Of a stretch of DNA of 64,000 bases, positions 1-11,444 are shown piece by piece. The notes under the pieces are model-generated. The model made no database searches. It saw nothing but the letters and a program-made list of their open reading frames with translations, and had not been told where the DNA came from. Every line of letters begins with the position of its first letter. Positions within the stretch are counted from its first letter, which is position 1. The stretch covers positions 5,084,001 through 5,148,000 of the forward strand of contig NC_035170.2 in the NCBI RefSeq assembly GCF_001659605.2, written 5' to 3'. The DNA comes from Manihot esculenta. Lineage: Eukaryota > Streptophyta > Magnoliopsida > Malpighiales > Euphorbiaceae. The translations under genes and the position numbers were made by a program.

Positions 1-3000
1 TATTAAAAATCAATTATCATGTTTCGACTCTATGATCATTGAGATACCTATATTAATATAACATATTTCCTCTCTCCAAGAACGATACCTTTAAAACCAA
101 ATGCAAATGAAAATACAATCACATAAGTAAAAATATATAAAATAGCTACTATCTATTTGTGCAGAATCAAATTCACTCGAATCAAAGAAAACTCTATCTA
201 AAAATATATATTTTTTATAAAAAAAACAGACACGTTAACGGTATATCTTACTCGGATATGAGGAGGGAGAGACTTACTCTCTGGTCAAGAAAGGAAACTC
301 TTAGCATATTAGAATGATGAATGAGAGCTCTAAAAACCAAAAAAAAAAAAGAAAATTACAATTTTATGTATAACAATGAAAACCATAAATCTTTATTTAT
401 ATAAAGTTTCTCTTAACCTCTTAACCTCAAGAATATAAGTGGTAAATCATAAAAATGCATAAATATACTTTACCTTTTTTATTAGATTTGTAATTCATAA
501 CTTATTTTTTTTAATTAAAGTGGGAGAGTTATTCTCAATAGATAGAAATTTAAATAGGATAAATATATTTATTTATTATTCATAAATTAAATAAATTTTT
601 AAATTAAATAAATTTTTTAATTAAATTAAAATTTAACCGTCTAACACTATAAATAGCAATATGATTGGTTTATTACGTGGCTTTTGGATTTACTTAATTA
701 TAGAGAAGGCTTTATATCTATTGTGGTGAAGAATTTTAACCTAATTGTGAAGAAGGCCTCTTATTTATATTATAGAGAAAGACTTTTATATAGTGTAGTA
801 TAGTCTCATAAATACTAAATATTCAATTTTACTTTCAACTTTTAATTTAACTTATTTTTATTTTGTTATCCTAATTAAATCATAAATTTCAATCAACATC
901 TATTTTTCGTAAAAAAAATAAAATTTTGCTAAATTTTTTTGATTTATTCAAAAATTAAGAAGCTAAAAAAACAAAGAAACTTAATTTCTTGATATTTTTT
1001 TATTCCCTGATATATTACACTTAAATTGAAACTACTGAATTAATATAGATATTTTTTTTAATTATTTAGATGCACGCATTGAAATTTATATCACAATTTT
1101 TATTTGCCTTTTTATTTGTTATCATGCATATTTATGTTTTTTAATCTTTCTAATAAATTTGATTTGATTTGAAAAGTTTGTTTTAATTTAATTTATTATA
1201 ATCAATTAAATAATATGATAAATTAAATATTAATGAATTTGTATTAAAATGTTTTAAGATTTTTTTTTAAAAAAAAAAAAACATTATCATGCAGTCATTG
1301 CAGCATATTGAAAATTTGGAAAGTGGATTAAATAGTTTTGAGATTTTTTTTTTTAAAATGGGGATTGGAGATGTAAAATCTAATATCAGATTTACTCGTA
1401 TATATTTATTTAGCCCGTAAAAAATATAGAGATTTATTTAAACTTATTTCTATTATATTTTATGATATGTTTTTTCACCTACTGAATTTTAATGATATTT
1501 TTATATGTTTTTGTTTGAAATGCCAAATTTTGATGGTATTCAAAAGAAATGAATTTTTTTTAAAAAAAAATTTGTATTTGGCAAAATCAATAGTCTCTTG
1601 AATTCTTGTATAATTGATTTTGAATTAAAAGTAAATTTTGTCAAAAATTGGCTAGAATTTTGCAAGAAATGATTAGGTTATTTACACTAAAATTACTTAA
1701 TTAGCTCTTGAAAATTTTTTATATTTTTTATTTTAATTTTAAGTTTATTTATTATTTTAAATTAATAATTGCACTTTATAAAAATTATTTTAATTTAATA
1801 TTCACTATTAATACTTAATACATTTATAATTAATATTAAAAATTTATTATGTTATTTTTATTAAAAAAATAATTTTTATATTTTTAATGGTAAAAAATTA
1901 TGTAAAATTCAAATTGTAAATGTTACAAAAATATTAATAATTTTTTTTCATGAATATGATAATAATTGTTAATAATAAGAATAAATATTTATGCACTCAC
2001 AATAAAAAATATAAATCTATATCGGTTGAATTTTATATCTATTTAAAATAAAAATAATATATCTTTTATTTTTAAATATTTATTTTTTTAAATTAATTTT
2101 TTTTAAATAAATTAAATTTAATATATCAAAATTTTTTATAAATTTATTATATTTCAATATAAATAATAAAAAATCAATGTAATTCTCTCGTCCCACGAAA
2201 ATAACCCATCAATCACTTGTTAAATTCAATGCTTTTTGGTCTGTTATCACATGTTCCCAATATAAATTTGTACTATGTTTGGATATTTTGTGATGAGAGC
2301 AAGAAAAATAAAAGAAAGGAAATATTTTTATTTTTTTTTATTTTGAATTTAATTTGGTGAAAAAAATAAACAAAGAAAAATAAGTTTATATTATTTTCTT
2401 TTCTCCTTTTATTCCCTTTTCTTTCCCAAACAAAGAAAATCCACCCATTATTTTCCTTTTCCTTTACTTTCCTCCTATCCAAACAGAGGCTTAGAGTATA
2501 TTTTATTATTAAAGTACCCTTATAGAAAAAATTAAATTTAATTTTAAAATAATTAAAAAAATAAATAAAAGTTATGAGATGAGACAGGTAAAAATAATAA
2601 TAATGGTTGGATAGGGTTGACTAATTGAAGCCCTAATTTTATCTCTGAAAAAATTTCTCGGGATCGATTAAAATTTTGTTTAATATAAAGCTGATAAATA
2701 ACTGGTTATGGAAATTGACACGTGCAAATAAACGTAACTCTTGGATCTTGCACCACTACTTGGTAATATAAAAAAATTTATTAATTAATTATTTTAATAG
2801 AAAAGTTTAATAATTATTTAGGAGTTGACACATGTGCATTTCTTTCGTTCGTGCGATGGAACGCGGTCTCTTTAAATTCATATTTTAATATATTTGATAA
2901 AATATTTATTTTAAAAATATTAGTGAATACTAAAATAATCTCTTAATTTTTTTTAAATAAAACTTTTAATTATTAAAATAAAATTTAAATTTTTTTAAAA

Positions 3001-3324
3001 TAGCTCAAATATGGCGTAAGATTATAAATAGCCTTCAAATTTTAAAATGAAATAAATAAATCATTTTAACTTTTTGAGATAAATGAAGTAATAGAATTTG
3101 CTTCAATTTACATCTAGATAAAAACCTTTTAGGAAAATTTTTCTAATGCATGAGATTTTTATTAATTATTTTATATACTCGATATATGTAATATTATAAT
3201 GGGATTATGGTATATCACAAATTGATAATTTACTTTTTATTTAATTGTTTAAAAAATTTGAATGACTTATATATATATATTTTTTTTAAAGACTTATGTA
3301 CTCTACGAGCGTAATTGATTTATT
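1..3324. other. AT-rich intergenic DNA
   Basis: The stretch is very AT-rich, dominated by A/T homopolymers and ATTTAAT-like simple sequence. I see no exon-like reading frame, no RNA gene and no clear element ends. A short purine/pyrimidine-rich patch at about 2270-2490 gives a lysine/phenylalanine-rich open frame that looks like compositional noise. Confidence 0.7.
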
Positions 3325-3783
3325 AGGGGTGAGTATTCGGTCAGTTCAGTTCAAAATCGAGCTGAACTGAATAAATAAAAATTGAAATTTTAGTGTTTAT
3401 GAAAATCGAACCGAACTGATTTTAGTCAGAAACCAAATCGAACCGAACCGATCTGATTCAGTTCGATTCAGTTCGATTTGATCGGTTTCATTTTTAATAA
3501 TTTTTTTATTTTTTACACTTTATTTTTAATATTTTAAAATTTAATTAAAATATTTTAATTTTAATATGATTTAATTTCTCTATATTATTGAAAAAATATA
3601 TTATTATTACTAATCGGTTCGATTCGATTTTTTCAGTTTTTTTCTGATTAAAATCGAACCGAACCGAAATAATCAAAATTTTTGAAATTAAAAACTAAAC
3701 CGAATCAAAATGTATAAAAAATCAAACCAAAATTTTAAATCGATTCGATTCGGTCAGTTTGAACCGAATACTCCTCACCTCTA
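3325..3783. mobile_element. MITE, copy 1 (TIR with GAGTATTCGGT)
   Basis: A roughly 460 bp segment is bounded by imperfect terminal inverted repeats: left AGGGGTGAGTATTCGGT, right end reading ACCGAATACTCCTCACCT. The subterminal DNA is filled with CGAACCGAA / TTCGGTTCGATT repeats in both orientations, and the centre is AT-rich. It has no coding capacity, so it is a non-autonomous DNA transposon. A more decayed copy lies at about 19090-19560. The target-site duplication is unclear (a TTA or TA is possible), so the superfamily is not assigned. Confidence 0.7.
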
Positions 3784-5240
3784 TGATCTACCATTCAAAT
3801 TTAAATGTTTTATTTTATTTATTTTGATAGTTAAAAGGTTTATTTGAACCTAAGATTTTCTAAAAAGTTATATTAAATGCGCTAAAATACTTTTTGTCAT
3901 TTATTATAAAAATTTAAGGGTAATTATAATATAATTTTTGAGATTTCATAAAACTCACAATTTAACTTTTATCATTTTAATTATAAATTATTGAGTTTTT
4001 AAGGTTTCATTTTATTAATAAAATAATCATTCTCATAGAATAGCTCTATTAAAATTCACTATTAAATTATAATAACTTAATTTTTTTTATTAATTTAATC
4101 CCTTTAATTTTAATAAATTATAATAATTTAGTTCTAATAGTTTTAATATTTATAATAATTTATTCCCATTACTTTAAGTTGACTTTTTCAATTTACTAAC
4201 TGATAATTAATAGAATGATTATTTTATTAATAGAATTAAAATTTAAAAATTAAATTATTTATTATTAAAAATGTAAGAATTAAATTGTAGATTTAGTTAA
4301 ATATTATGGACTATATTATAAATTATTTAAAATTTAATGGAAATAAGTTCAATTAAATTTTTTTATTTTTGTTCAAAGGCTAAATAAATCTAATATAAAA
4401 TTTTAGATCAATTAAGCCCATATATTTTTATTAAGCGTTAAATAGATTTTAATATAAAATAATATTATTTTTTAATAATAAAATATTTTTTAATAATATA
4501 TTATTTTTATAATTTAAAAAATAAAAAATATAATATATTAATTATCATAACAAATTTTAAAAATATATAATATAATAAATAATTTTTAAGATTATAAAAA
4601 TAAATTTTATCATATAAAAAATATTTTATTATTAAAAATAATTTTTTTATTAAATGATGACTTATTTAGCTATTAAATAATAATATATAGAAATGATTAA
4701 TTTAAAATTTAAAATTAAATTTATTTAATTTTTTAATAAAAATATAAAAATTCAATTGAAATTATACCTAAAATTTAATTATGACGAAGTAAAACGCTAA
4801 ATAAAAAAATCGGCACATCACGTGCGGGTAGATATGAAGAATGTGTCTTGTCTGTTATGTACGTGGGTTGCCTTTTCCTCATCTGGGAGTTTTAATCGCC
4901 GCTGTTTCTCATCTTCATTCAAAGCCTCATGTCACCTTTATGTGTTTGTTGACTTTATGTTTTTTTTTTTTTTTTAACTTAAAAAATTAATATTTTATAT
5001 TTTAATTGAATAATAGATAAATTACATATTTCTTACGTAAAGTAACGTTCCATTTCTTGGCATCCCAAGAAAATACAGCAAAGACAAAGGTAGTAATTAA
5101 AAATATTAGAGATATTTTATTAAAAAAAAATAGAGATATTACAAGTTAATAGTATATTTAAAAATTAAAAAATATAAATTATATAACATAAATAAGACAA
5201 GACAGTGTATGACACTTATAAATTTAGTCTGGTGTTAAAT
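3784..5240. other. AT-rich intergenic DNA downstream of the ARF gene
   Basis: AT-rich sequence without convincing exons. A less AT-biased patch at about 4800-4950 shows no recognisable gene. Confidence 0.6.
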
Positions 5241-5267
5241 ACATCTAAAATAGACTGAGTCTGATAG

Positions 5268-5336
5268 TAAGTATATCTGAATAAATCTGAAATTTTTCAG
5301 TAAGTATATCTGAATAAATCTGAAATATTTCAGATT
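5268..5336. repeat. short tandem duplication (about 34 bp x 2)
   Basis: Two adjacent near-identical copies of a unit containing AAGTATATCTGAATAAATCTG lie just beyond or within the distal 3' end of the ARF gene (minus strand). Confidence 0.7.
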
Positions 5337-5339
5337 TTA

Positions 5340-5871
5340 CTCCTCCAACCCTTAACCTCCATTTCATAAAAAAGAAAAAAACAGGGCAAGGTATGGCTAT
5401 CATGCCATTCCATGACTTATGAATCTTTGTCTGCTTCAAGTAAAACTTGCAAGCCCTTAATCTTGATGATGATAATACATAGTTGCTTTTTCTCAAATTT
5501 TCAATGCTTGGAAATAAAATGTCACCACAGATGCTTGTAGACACAAGGCAGACATCTGAAGGGATTTACAATACAAGTTTGGAAATCTTTTCAACAAAGG
5601 GTCCATGTTTCTAGCTTGTGTAATTTTATAAGCAAGAAGAAAATGATTCATAAAAGCTTTGCGCAGTGAAATCAAGCTTCACCAATTGATATAAAACTTA
5701 TTTCATAAGAAAGCAAGTTAAAGAGTTCTGCTAAGGATGTGAACTACAATATTCCAAAATTGGATGAAGTGGGCTTCTCCCACAGCTCCCAATAAACAAA
5801 ATAAGTTCAAAGTTACAACTAAAAGAAAGGGTTCACAAACTGTACATTTTTAACTTAAAGTTGCTCATTCT
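5340..5871 (-). other. probable 3'UTR / terminator region of the ARF gene
   Basis: Downstream of the ARF stop codon the sequence is noticeably more complex and less AT-biased than the flanking intergenic DNA for about 500 bases, as expected of a transcribed 3'UTR. No frame matches a protein I recognise. The poly(A) site cannot be fixed by eye. Confidence 0.4.
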
Positions 5872-8781
5872 CTATCTTCCTATGTTGTCGCTGCTTGAAT
5901 CTGTAAGAATGGTTAACCTCCTTGCTGTCTTCAAAAACTCACTGCCATAACAATTAGAAATAAGATGTCTTAGCCACGCTTATAACAAAGAAACAACCCA
6001 AAAAGTTAAGGACTAAAATGAAAATTTACAAGAAATTACCTAAAGGGCTCATCTCCTGTGTGTTTTACGGCACCTGCTGCATCCCGGTAAAGCACGCTGC
6101 TCAGCGTATCTGAATTCTCAATGCTGAACATGTTCGCCAACTTTTTATACAGCTCTTCATATGAACCGAGTACTGAGAGGTCAAGCGTTCGACCCACATC
6201 TTCTGATTCCATGAACACCTTGCAATGACCAGTATCCAAGCTAAGATCAGTTTTCTGGTGATCTTTGTACCGGGGAGACCCTTCATCTGAAGAATTTTCC
6301 AGCAGACCAGTCTGATGAAATACAGAACCATCAGAAAGATTTGCCATCTTCTCAGGATTTCCATCGGATGAACTATTTCCATTTGTATCACCAGAGCAGC
6401 TTTGAGAACTCTGCTGGTCAGGGAGAATGAGTTGACCGAACAACATTATGTGTGGTACCTTAGTTTCACTGTTTCCCTTCAAGCTCAGTGTGGGATTCCC
6501 CATTGTTAACAAGCAAGAAATTTTCTCTTTGTTTTCAGCAATGCCCATGAAGTTGCGATTAGGGATTCTAGAAGTTGGTGCAGCATGATCAAGATGCTTA
6601 ATACCAGCTGGAAAAAGAGTTGACTGCAGCTTTTGGAAGTGGAAATCTGCTGAAGATAGTTCAAATTGAGCATGCCTGGCTCCCTGTATGCCTGCAGGAA
6701 TGTTATCTGAGACACTGCATAAGGGAATGTTTGAACCGAGAGGATTGCCGGTAAGTGATGGCAGTGGAAGCTGGCCAATTAAGGAAAAGTCGGGGGATTG
6801 TGGAAGTCTCAACTTTTTCATTGGAGGTGCGAAGGGTGAGAGATGAACAGAGGGCATGTTCGATACCAATTCAACCAGCCATGGACTAACTCGTTTCACA
6901 TTCTGGAGTAAATCTGGCTCATCCCATGCAACCTGAAAGGCAAAATTTATTACAAAATGATGTTTAGAAAGAAAATTACTTTCAGAATCAAGTAACTTAA
7001 AAATTGCAAAACATTGGAGTGGAGGATTCATTAATCATGAAAATGATCAGCTCAACTCGACAGGGCAAATATTGTATGTCAAGTCCAGTGCTGCAAGTCA
7101 ATATTCTCATAATTTATACAATTCAGTGATCTGACAAAAAAATTCAACAAAAATCTGAATCATGCATTTGATGGCAATATCCTTGGAAGCACATCTCTCT
7201 AATGATGGTTAGATTCTTGAACCATTCTCAGGCTGCATACTTGTGATCAGTTATTAAGATGCTTCAATATAAACAGCTGTGCAATGACAATAATTATCAA
7301 GAACTGGTACTGTTTGAGAAGTCATATGAACGATATGGACATTCACGTCAACAATCCACCCTAAAAATAAAAATTGTGCTGAAGTTGAGTAACAGTGCTA
7401 GGTTTTCATGAGCACAAAGATTTCATCAAAAGAACATCTTAGCATGTATTACCAAAGAAACACACTAATAAAAAATTTCAGGAAACTTAACATTTTTGAA
7501 ACAATGAGCAGTATTCATGTTTTCTGATGAAAATGCAGATCAAAACAACATCAAGGAGTAATGGATTTGTCCATTATACAGAAATATGCAGTTCTCCTAG
7601 ACAAAATATATTGAGTGAGGAAGATGTTAAAAAGCAAGGAGATCCAAGAAATAAAAGATCTGCAAATATTAGAATCTCTCAATGCTAAATCAGAGGATAT
7701 AAATTACCTGTAGGAGTCTCCATGGAGAACTAGGCCACCGGATGCGATCAGCAACCTGCACAGAAGATATAGTTCCCATGAACCAGCTAATCCTAGATGA
7801 ATCCTCTGTTTCAAAAGCCATTTTGAATCTCATCCCTAAACACCATTGAATCTGCATTGAAGCCCTCACAGCAGACGCCCTAACACAAAATTCTGGAGTA
7901 CTTGCTCTTGGATAGTAAACAACCTCAAAAGGCTGCCCATTAGCAGCAAGAGTTGCAGCCTGAATAACAGACTCAGGCCTCAATTTCCCCTTCATATCAC
8001 CATTAACATTCCTCCTCATCAATTTACTCTCATCTTCCCTCAGAAATCCAGAATACCCACCAAATGAATTCCACCCAGATGGACACTCATTTCCACCACC
8101 AACTCCTCTCTTGGCACGCCGGATTCCCACACAGAGATCCCCATTTTCTGCCCTTAGAAACACAATAGAATCCCCAGCTACAAGTTTCTTCTGGTTCACA
8201 AAATTACTCCACCCAGTAGTCAACAAATGGCGACGGGGAGTCCCTCTATAGATATGCCTAAACTTCCAAGTCTCACCATGAACATCCTTGGCAATAATAG
8301 TCTGCACAGGAGGCTCAGCACTGTAATCCAACCTTGGAAATATAGTTTCAGCACAATAACGAGGCACAGAGAACCCACCACCATTATTAGCATCAGATTG
8401 TGTCAATGTCTTGGCAAAAGAAGCAGGCTTCTCTTGTTGAGGAGTTCCATCAAACAAAACATCATCACTGCCATCCTCCATGAACTCCACATCTCTATCA
8501 CTCAAAGGGATTAATCTAATTTTAGCAAAAACTTCATCAGTTTCAGGATCTGCCAAGTACTTAATGGCAGATACCTTGCAAGCGATCATTGCAGGAATCT
8601 TGCAATTAGCAAAATCTACATTTCCTTGGGCGTGTTCGGCATGCCCCTGAGGAAAATAGAACACTTTCGAGTTCACAGGAGGCACTTGAACCATTCCACC
8701 AGCACAAGCATGCCATAATTGTGAATCTAAGCATTTCTCTGCAACTCTTTGTGATTTCATAACTCCAAAGTCTCTAATCAT
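5872..8781 (-). CDS. ARF10: Auxin response factor, repressor class, ARF10/ARF16 clade
   Basis: Nuclear transcription factor binding auxin-response elements (TGTC-type), complete on the minus strand. Coding exons are 8781-7708 (phase 0), 6932-6040 and 5941-5872, all GT-AG, giving 678 aa. Visible domains: B3 DNA-binding domain about residues 121-223 (FAKTLTQSDANNGGGFSVPR, RHIYRGTPRRHLLTTGW); Aux/ARF domain about 285-368 (PFEVVYYPRASTPEFCV ... WRLLQVAWDEPDLLQ); Ser/Pro-rich middle with an LFG motif near 522, resembling the RLFG repression motif; C-terminal PB1 domain about 594-670 (HCKVFMESEDVGRTLDLS). An insert-free middle region and a miR160 site place it in the ARF10/16/17 clade; AGIQGARHAQ and LTMGNP resemble ARF10 most. 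Met-1 at 8781 is used; Met-8 (MKSQ) is an alternative start. Reading on past exon 2 gives an immediate TAG-like truncation (R-stop), so the 70-nt last exon is needed to finish PB1. Confidence 0.95.
6673..6693 (-). promoter_or_regulatory. miR160 target site in ARF mRNA
   Basis: The plus strand here reads as the miR160 sequence itself (TGCCTGGCTCCCTGTATGCC, 20 of 21 positions; only the last base differs). The minus-strand mRNA is therefore almost perfectly complementary to miR160. It encodes the conserved GIQGARHA peptide (about residues 439-446) between the Aux/ARF and PB1 domains. Established knowledge: miR160 cleaves ARF10, ARF16 and ARF17 mRNAs at this position. Confidence 0.95.
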
Positions 8782-9208
8782 TTGCCTAATTTACAAATTA
8801 TGGAATTAGAAGAATACCTGCAAACAAATAAATTAAAACCCACAAAACAAAATTTCAGATTGAGTAATAATTCTTCAAAAACAAAAATCTAGGAGAAAAC
8901 CCAGGAACAAAATAGGCACCTTTGGTTAAGCTTTAAGACCTCGTAGAAGAACCCAAGAAAGTTTGGAAATTGAAAATCCTTGGAGGCAAGCAAAAAAGCT
9001 AAGAGGAAGAAACAGGAGAGGGAAAGGAAAGGGGAAAATGGAAAGACAGAGAAAGTGAGAGATGAGAAAAGAGGTTGAAGGAAGAGGAAAGGGGTAGGTT
9101 TTTGAAGAGGGAGGAGTGTGGATGTGTTATTCTTCCATGGCTATGGGTCACAAGTCCACCCACCACTGCCAAATACTCAGGTGAATTTGATCCAATCAAT
9201 GATCTCAT
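8782..9208 (-). promoter_or_regulatory. ARF 5'UTR with 102-bp leader intron and pyrimidine-rich leader
   Basis: A leader intron is inferred at 8919-8818 (donor AAAG|GTGCC, acceptor TTTGCAG|GTATTC), leaving a 36-nt leader before the ATG at 8781. The upstream leader exon (8920 to about 9130) is CT-rich on the mRNA strand, common in plant 5'UTRs. A 69-codon open frame starting with ATG at 9208 and ending at 8999 would be an upstream ORF if transcription begins further out; the start site is not determinable by eye. Confidence 0.5.
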
Positions 9209-10738
9209 TTATTCTCTCTTTTTCCTAATTTTTCAATAATTCATTTTCCACTCTTAGTTTTTTTATTCTTTTAGCTACTCACACTTACCCTCTTACAATA
9301 AAAGGATTTTAAAATTTTAATTCGATATTTTTCTATAAATTTTTATTTTTTAATTGAAAAATATTTTTAAAAAATAAAATTACATATAATTTTATAAAAA
9401 TGTATTTAGATTTTTTTATATTAAATAGAGAATTATTGAAAATAACAATATTAATAGTTTATACATTAAAATATATAAATTTATAAAAATTATATTTATG
9501 AATAATATATTTTTAAAAAATAAAAAAAATTAAATCGGACCGATTTTCACAAAAAATCAATAATTTAAACTGGTGAAATAGTTGAAATAGAGATAAAAAT
9601 AGCCCCTAATATATGATTCCGATTTGGATTAAAAAAATGAGATCATTTAATCTTTTAGGTTTCAAATTTATCTGATTTGGTTCAATGTTCGAATCGAATC
9701 GGCCTAAACATCCAACTGCAGCACAGTTGCTTTAGGGGGGTTAAGTAAATTAACCATGGTACTTGGTCAACATCAACACCCTTTCTTGTCACTGGTTGTT
9801 GAGTGTGCGATTTTTTGGTCGGATGGACACGATTTGATCACAGTAATTGTAGGGATAAGAAAACGACACATATATTGAAATGACTCATTTACCCTTCAAA
9901 GATTAGGGTTAATTAATCCTAATTAATTAATTAATTAATTAATTAAGCTTTTGGGTCTTAGTCTTTAGTGGGGACATGGTCGTTAATTTTGTCATGACTT
10001 GGACAATGAACCAATGTTATAAATTAAGTTTAAGGGAATTTAGTTGGTGATTAAGACGGTGACGTTTGGATTAATGACAAATTAATAATGATGATTATAT
10101 GAGTTGCATGAAAAGCCAAATCATCCGGCAATTTATCACCATCTCGGTCGGTCTAATTATATCACGATATTAATTCTACAATGCTAATTTTCAAATAAAA
10201 CTAATTGTTAGACTTTAAGATGAAATTCAATTTCTTCTGGAAAATGTTTAATTATGATTCCATAGTAAATATTGAAAACAAAAAAATAAAAAAGTCATAC
10301 TTTATATATAAAACTTATTATTAAAATATAAGAAAATTTAGTAATTAATCTAAAAAAATAAATTAAAATATTTTTAAAAATTTTATAATTAACTACTCTA
10401 TCAATTTTCTTTATTTTTATAAAATTGAGAAATTAGCCAATAATTTTTTATATAATAAAAATTAAATAATAAAAAATTTAACGATTAAAATTAATAAAAT
10501 AATTAATTAATAAATTTTTTAAAAATTTAAAAATATTTTTATATATATTTTAAAATTAAAATACAAACTAATTAGTCTGCATAATATAACAACTAAAATT
10601 TTCATATATACAATATAAATTTAAAACCATACCATAAATTTAAAACTATAAGGTTCAAAATATCTAAATTTATTAATTTAATGACAGACCAATAGAGGTA
10701 GGAAGAGCAATTATTTCTAAAATTTTATTTTTTTTTAA
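9209..10738. other. intergenic DNA upstream of the ARF gene (promoter side)
   Basis: AT-rich. It includes the presumed ARF promoter; a TATAAAAA-like string on the minus strand lies near 9411-9428. Repeat-like CGAATCGAATCGG phrases at about 9530-9710 recall the subterminal motifs of the MITEs at 3325 and 19090 but lack clear ends. A run of TTAA repeats lies at 9918-9945. No gene seen. Confidence 0.5.
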
Positions 10739-11444
10739 GGAATAATTATTTTTTAGTCTTTGAGGTTTAACGTAATTAACACTTCTGTCCCTCTATTTTG
10801 GCGACCCAACACTTAAGTCCCTCACTTTATTTTCTATCCAAATTCATAGTCCTTCCGTCCAAAATAGCCGTTTGGAACACGTGAATTGACAAAATTAACC
10901 CTCACTAAACCCAAACCCAAATGCCTCTTCTTCTTCTTCTTCTTCTTCTTCTTCTTCTTCTTCTTCTTCTTCTTCTTCTTCTTCTTCTTCTTCTTCTTCT
11001 TCTTCTTCTTCTTCTTCTTCTTCCTACCCTTTCTGCAACTTCTTCTTCTTCTTCTTCTTCTTTTTCTTCTTCTTCTTCTTCTTCCTACCCTTTCTGCAAC
11101 TTTTCTTTTTCTTCTTCTTTCTTCTTTTTCTTACCCTTTCTTTTTCTTCTTCTTCTTCTTCTTCCTACCCTTCTACAACTTCTTTTTCTTCTCTTCCTAC
11201 CCTTTCTGCAACTGGAGAAAACATGAAAGAGAAAAAAAAATAAAAATTTCACATTGAGAGAAGTGTATTTTTTAAAAAAATTATCATCTCTCACCTTTGC
11301 CTTTTTGACCAAACGGTTTAAATGGACGGAATTACTATGAATTTGGACGGAAGAGAAAGTAATGGACTTAAGTGTTGGGTCGCCAAAATAGAAGGACAGA
11401 AATGTTAATTACGTTAAATCTCAGAGACTAAAAAGTAATTTTCC
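10739..11444. mobile_element. foldback/MULE-like element with long inverted repeats
   Basis: Inverted arms of about 140 bp (10739-10882 and 11305-11444) share, in opposite orientation, TTAACGTAATTAACA, TTTTGGCGACCCAACACTTAAGTCC, ATTCATAGT and CCGTCC stretches. The interior is a degenerate CTT/TTC microsatellite. The element is flanked on both sides by runs of nine T, so a 9-bp target-site duplication typical of Mutator-like elements is possible but cannot be told from homopolymer. No transposase frame is present. Confidence 0.75.
10926..11180. repeat. CTT/TTC microsatellite tract
   Basis: An uninterrupted (TTC)n of about 100 bases is followed by three shorter TTC tracts separated by CCTACCC(T)TTCTGCAAC spacers. 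It creates artefactual poly-Leu, poly-Phe and poly-Ser open frames. Confidence 0.95.

Noticed and set aside
2273..2482. Lys/Phe-rich 69-codon frame
   Set aside because: Low-complexity AT-rich sequence without gene features.
6036..6042. ARF exon 2 ending in an in-frame stop (Phe-Arg-stop)
   Set aside because: This is intron read-through; the GT donor and the following 70-nt exon restore the conserved PB1 end (EFLKTARRLTIL).
8227..8514. Plus-strand open frame of 95 codons opposite the ARF B3 domain
   Set aside because: Shadow of the conserved minus-strand coding exon.
10886..11312. Open frames rich in Phe, Leu, Ser or Arg/Lys
   Set aside because: They are translations of the CTT/GAA microsatellite inside the foldback element, not genes.
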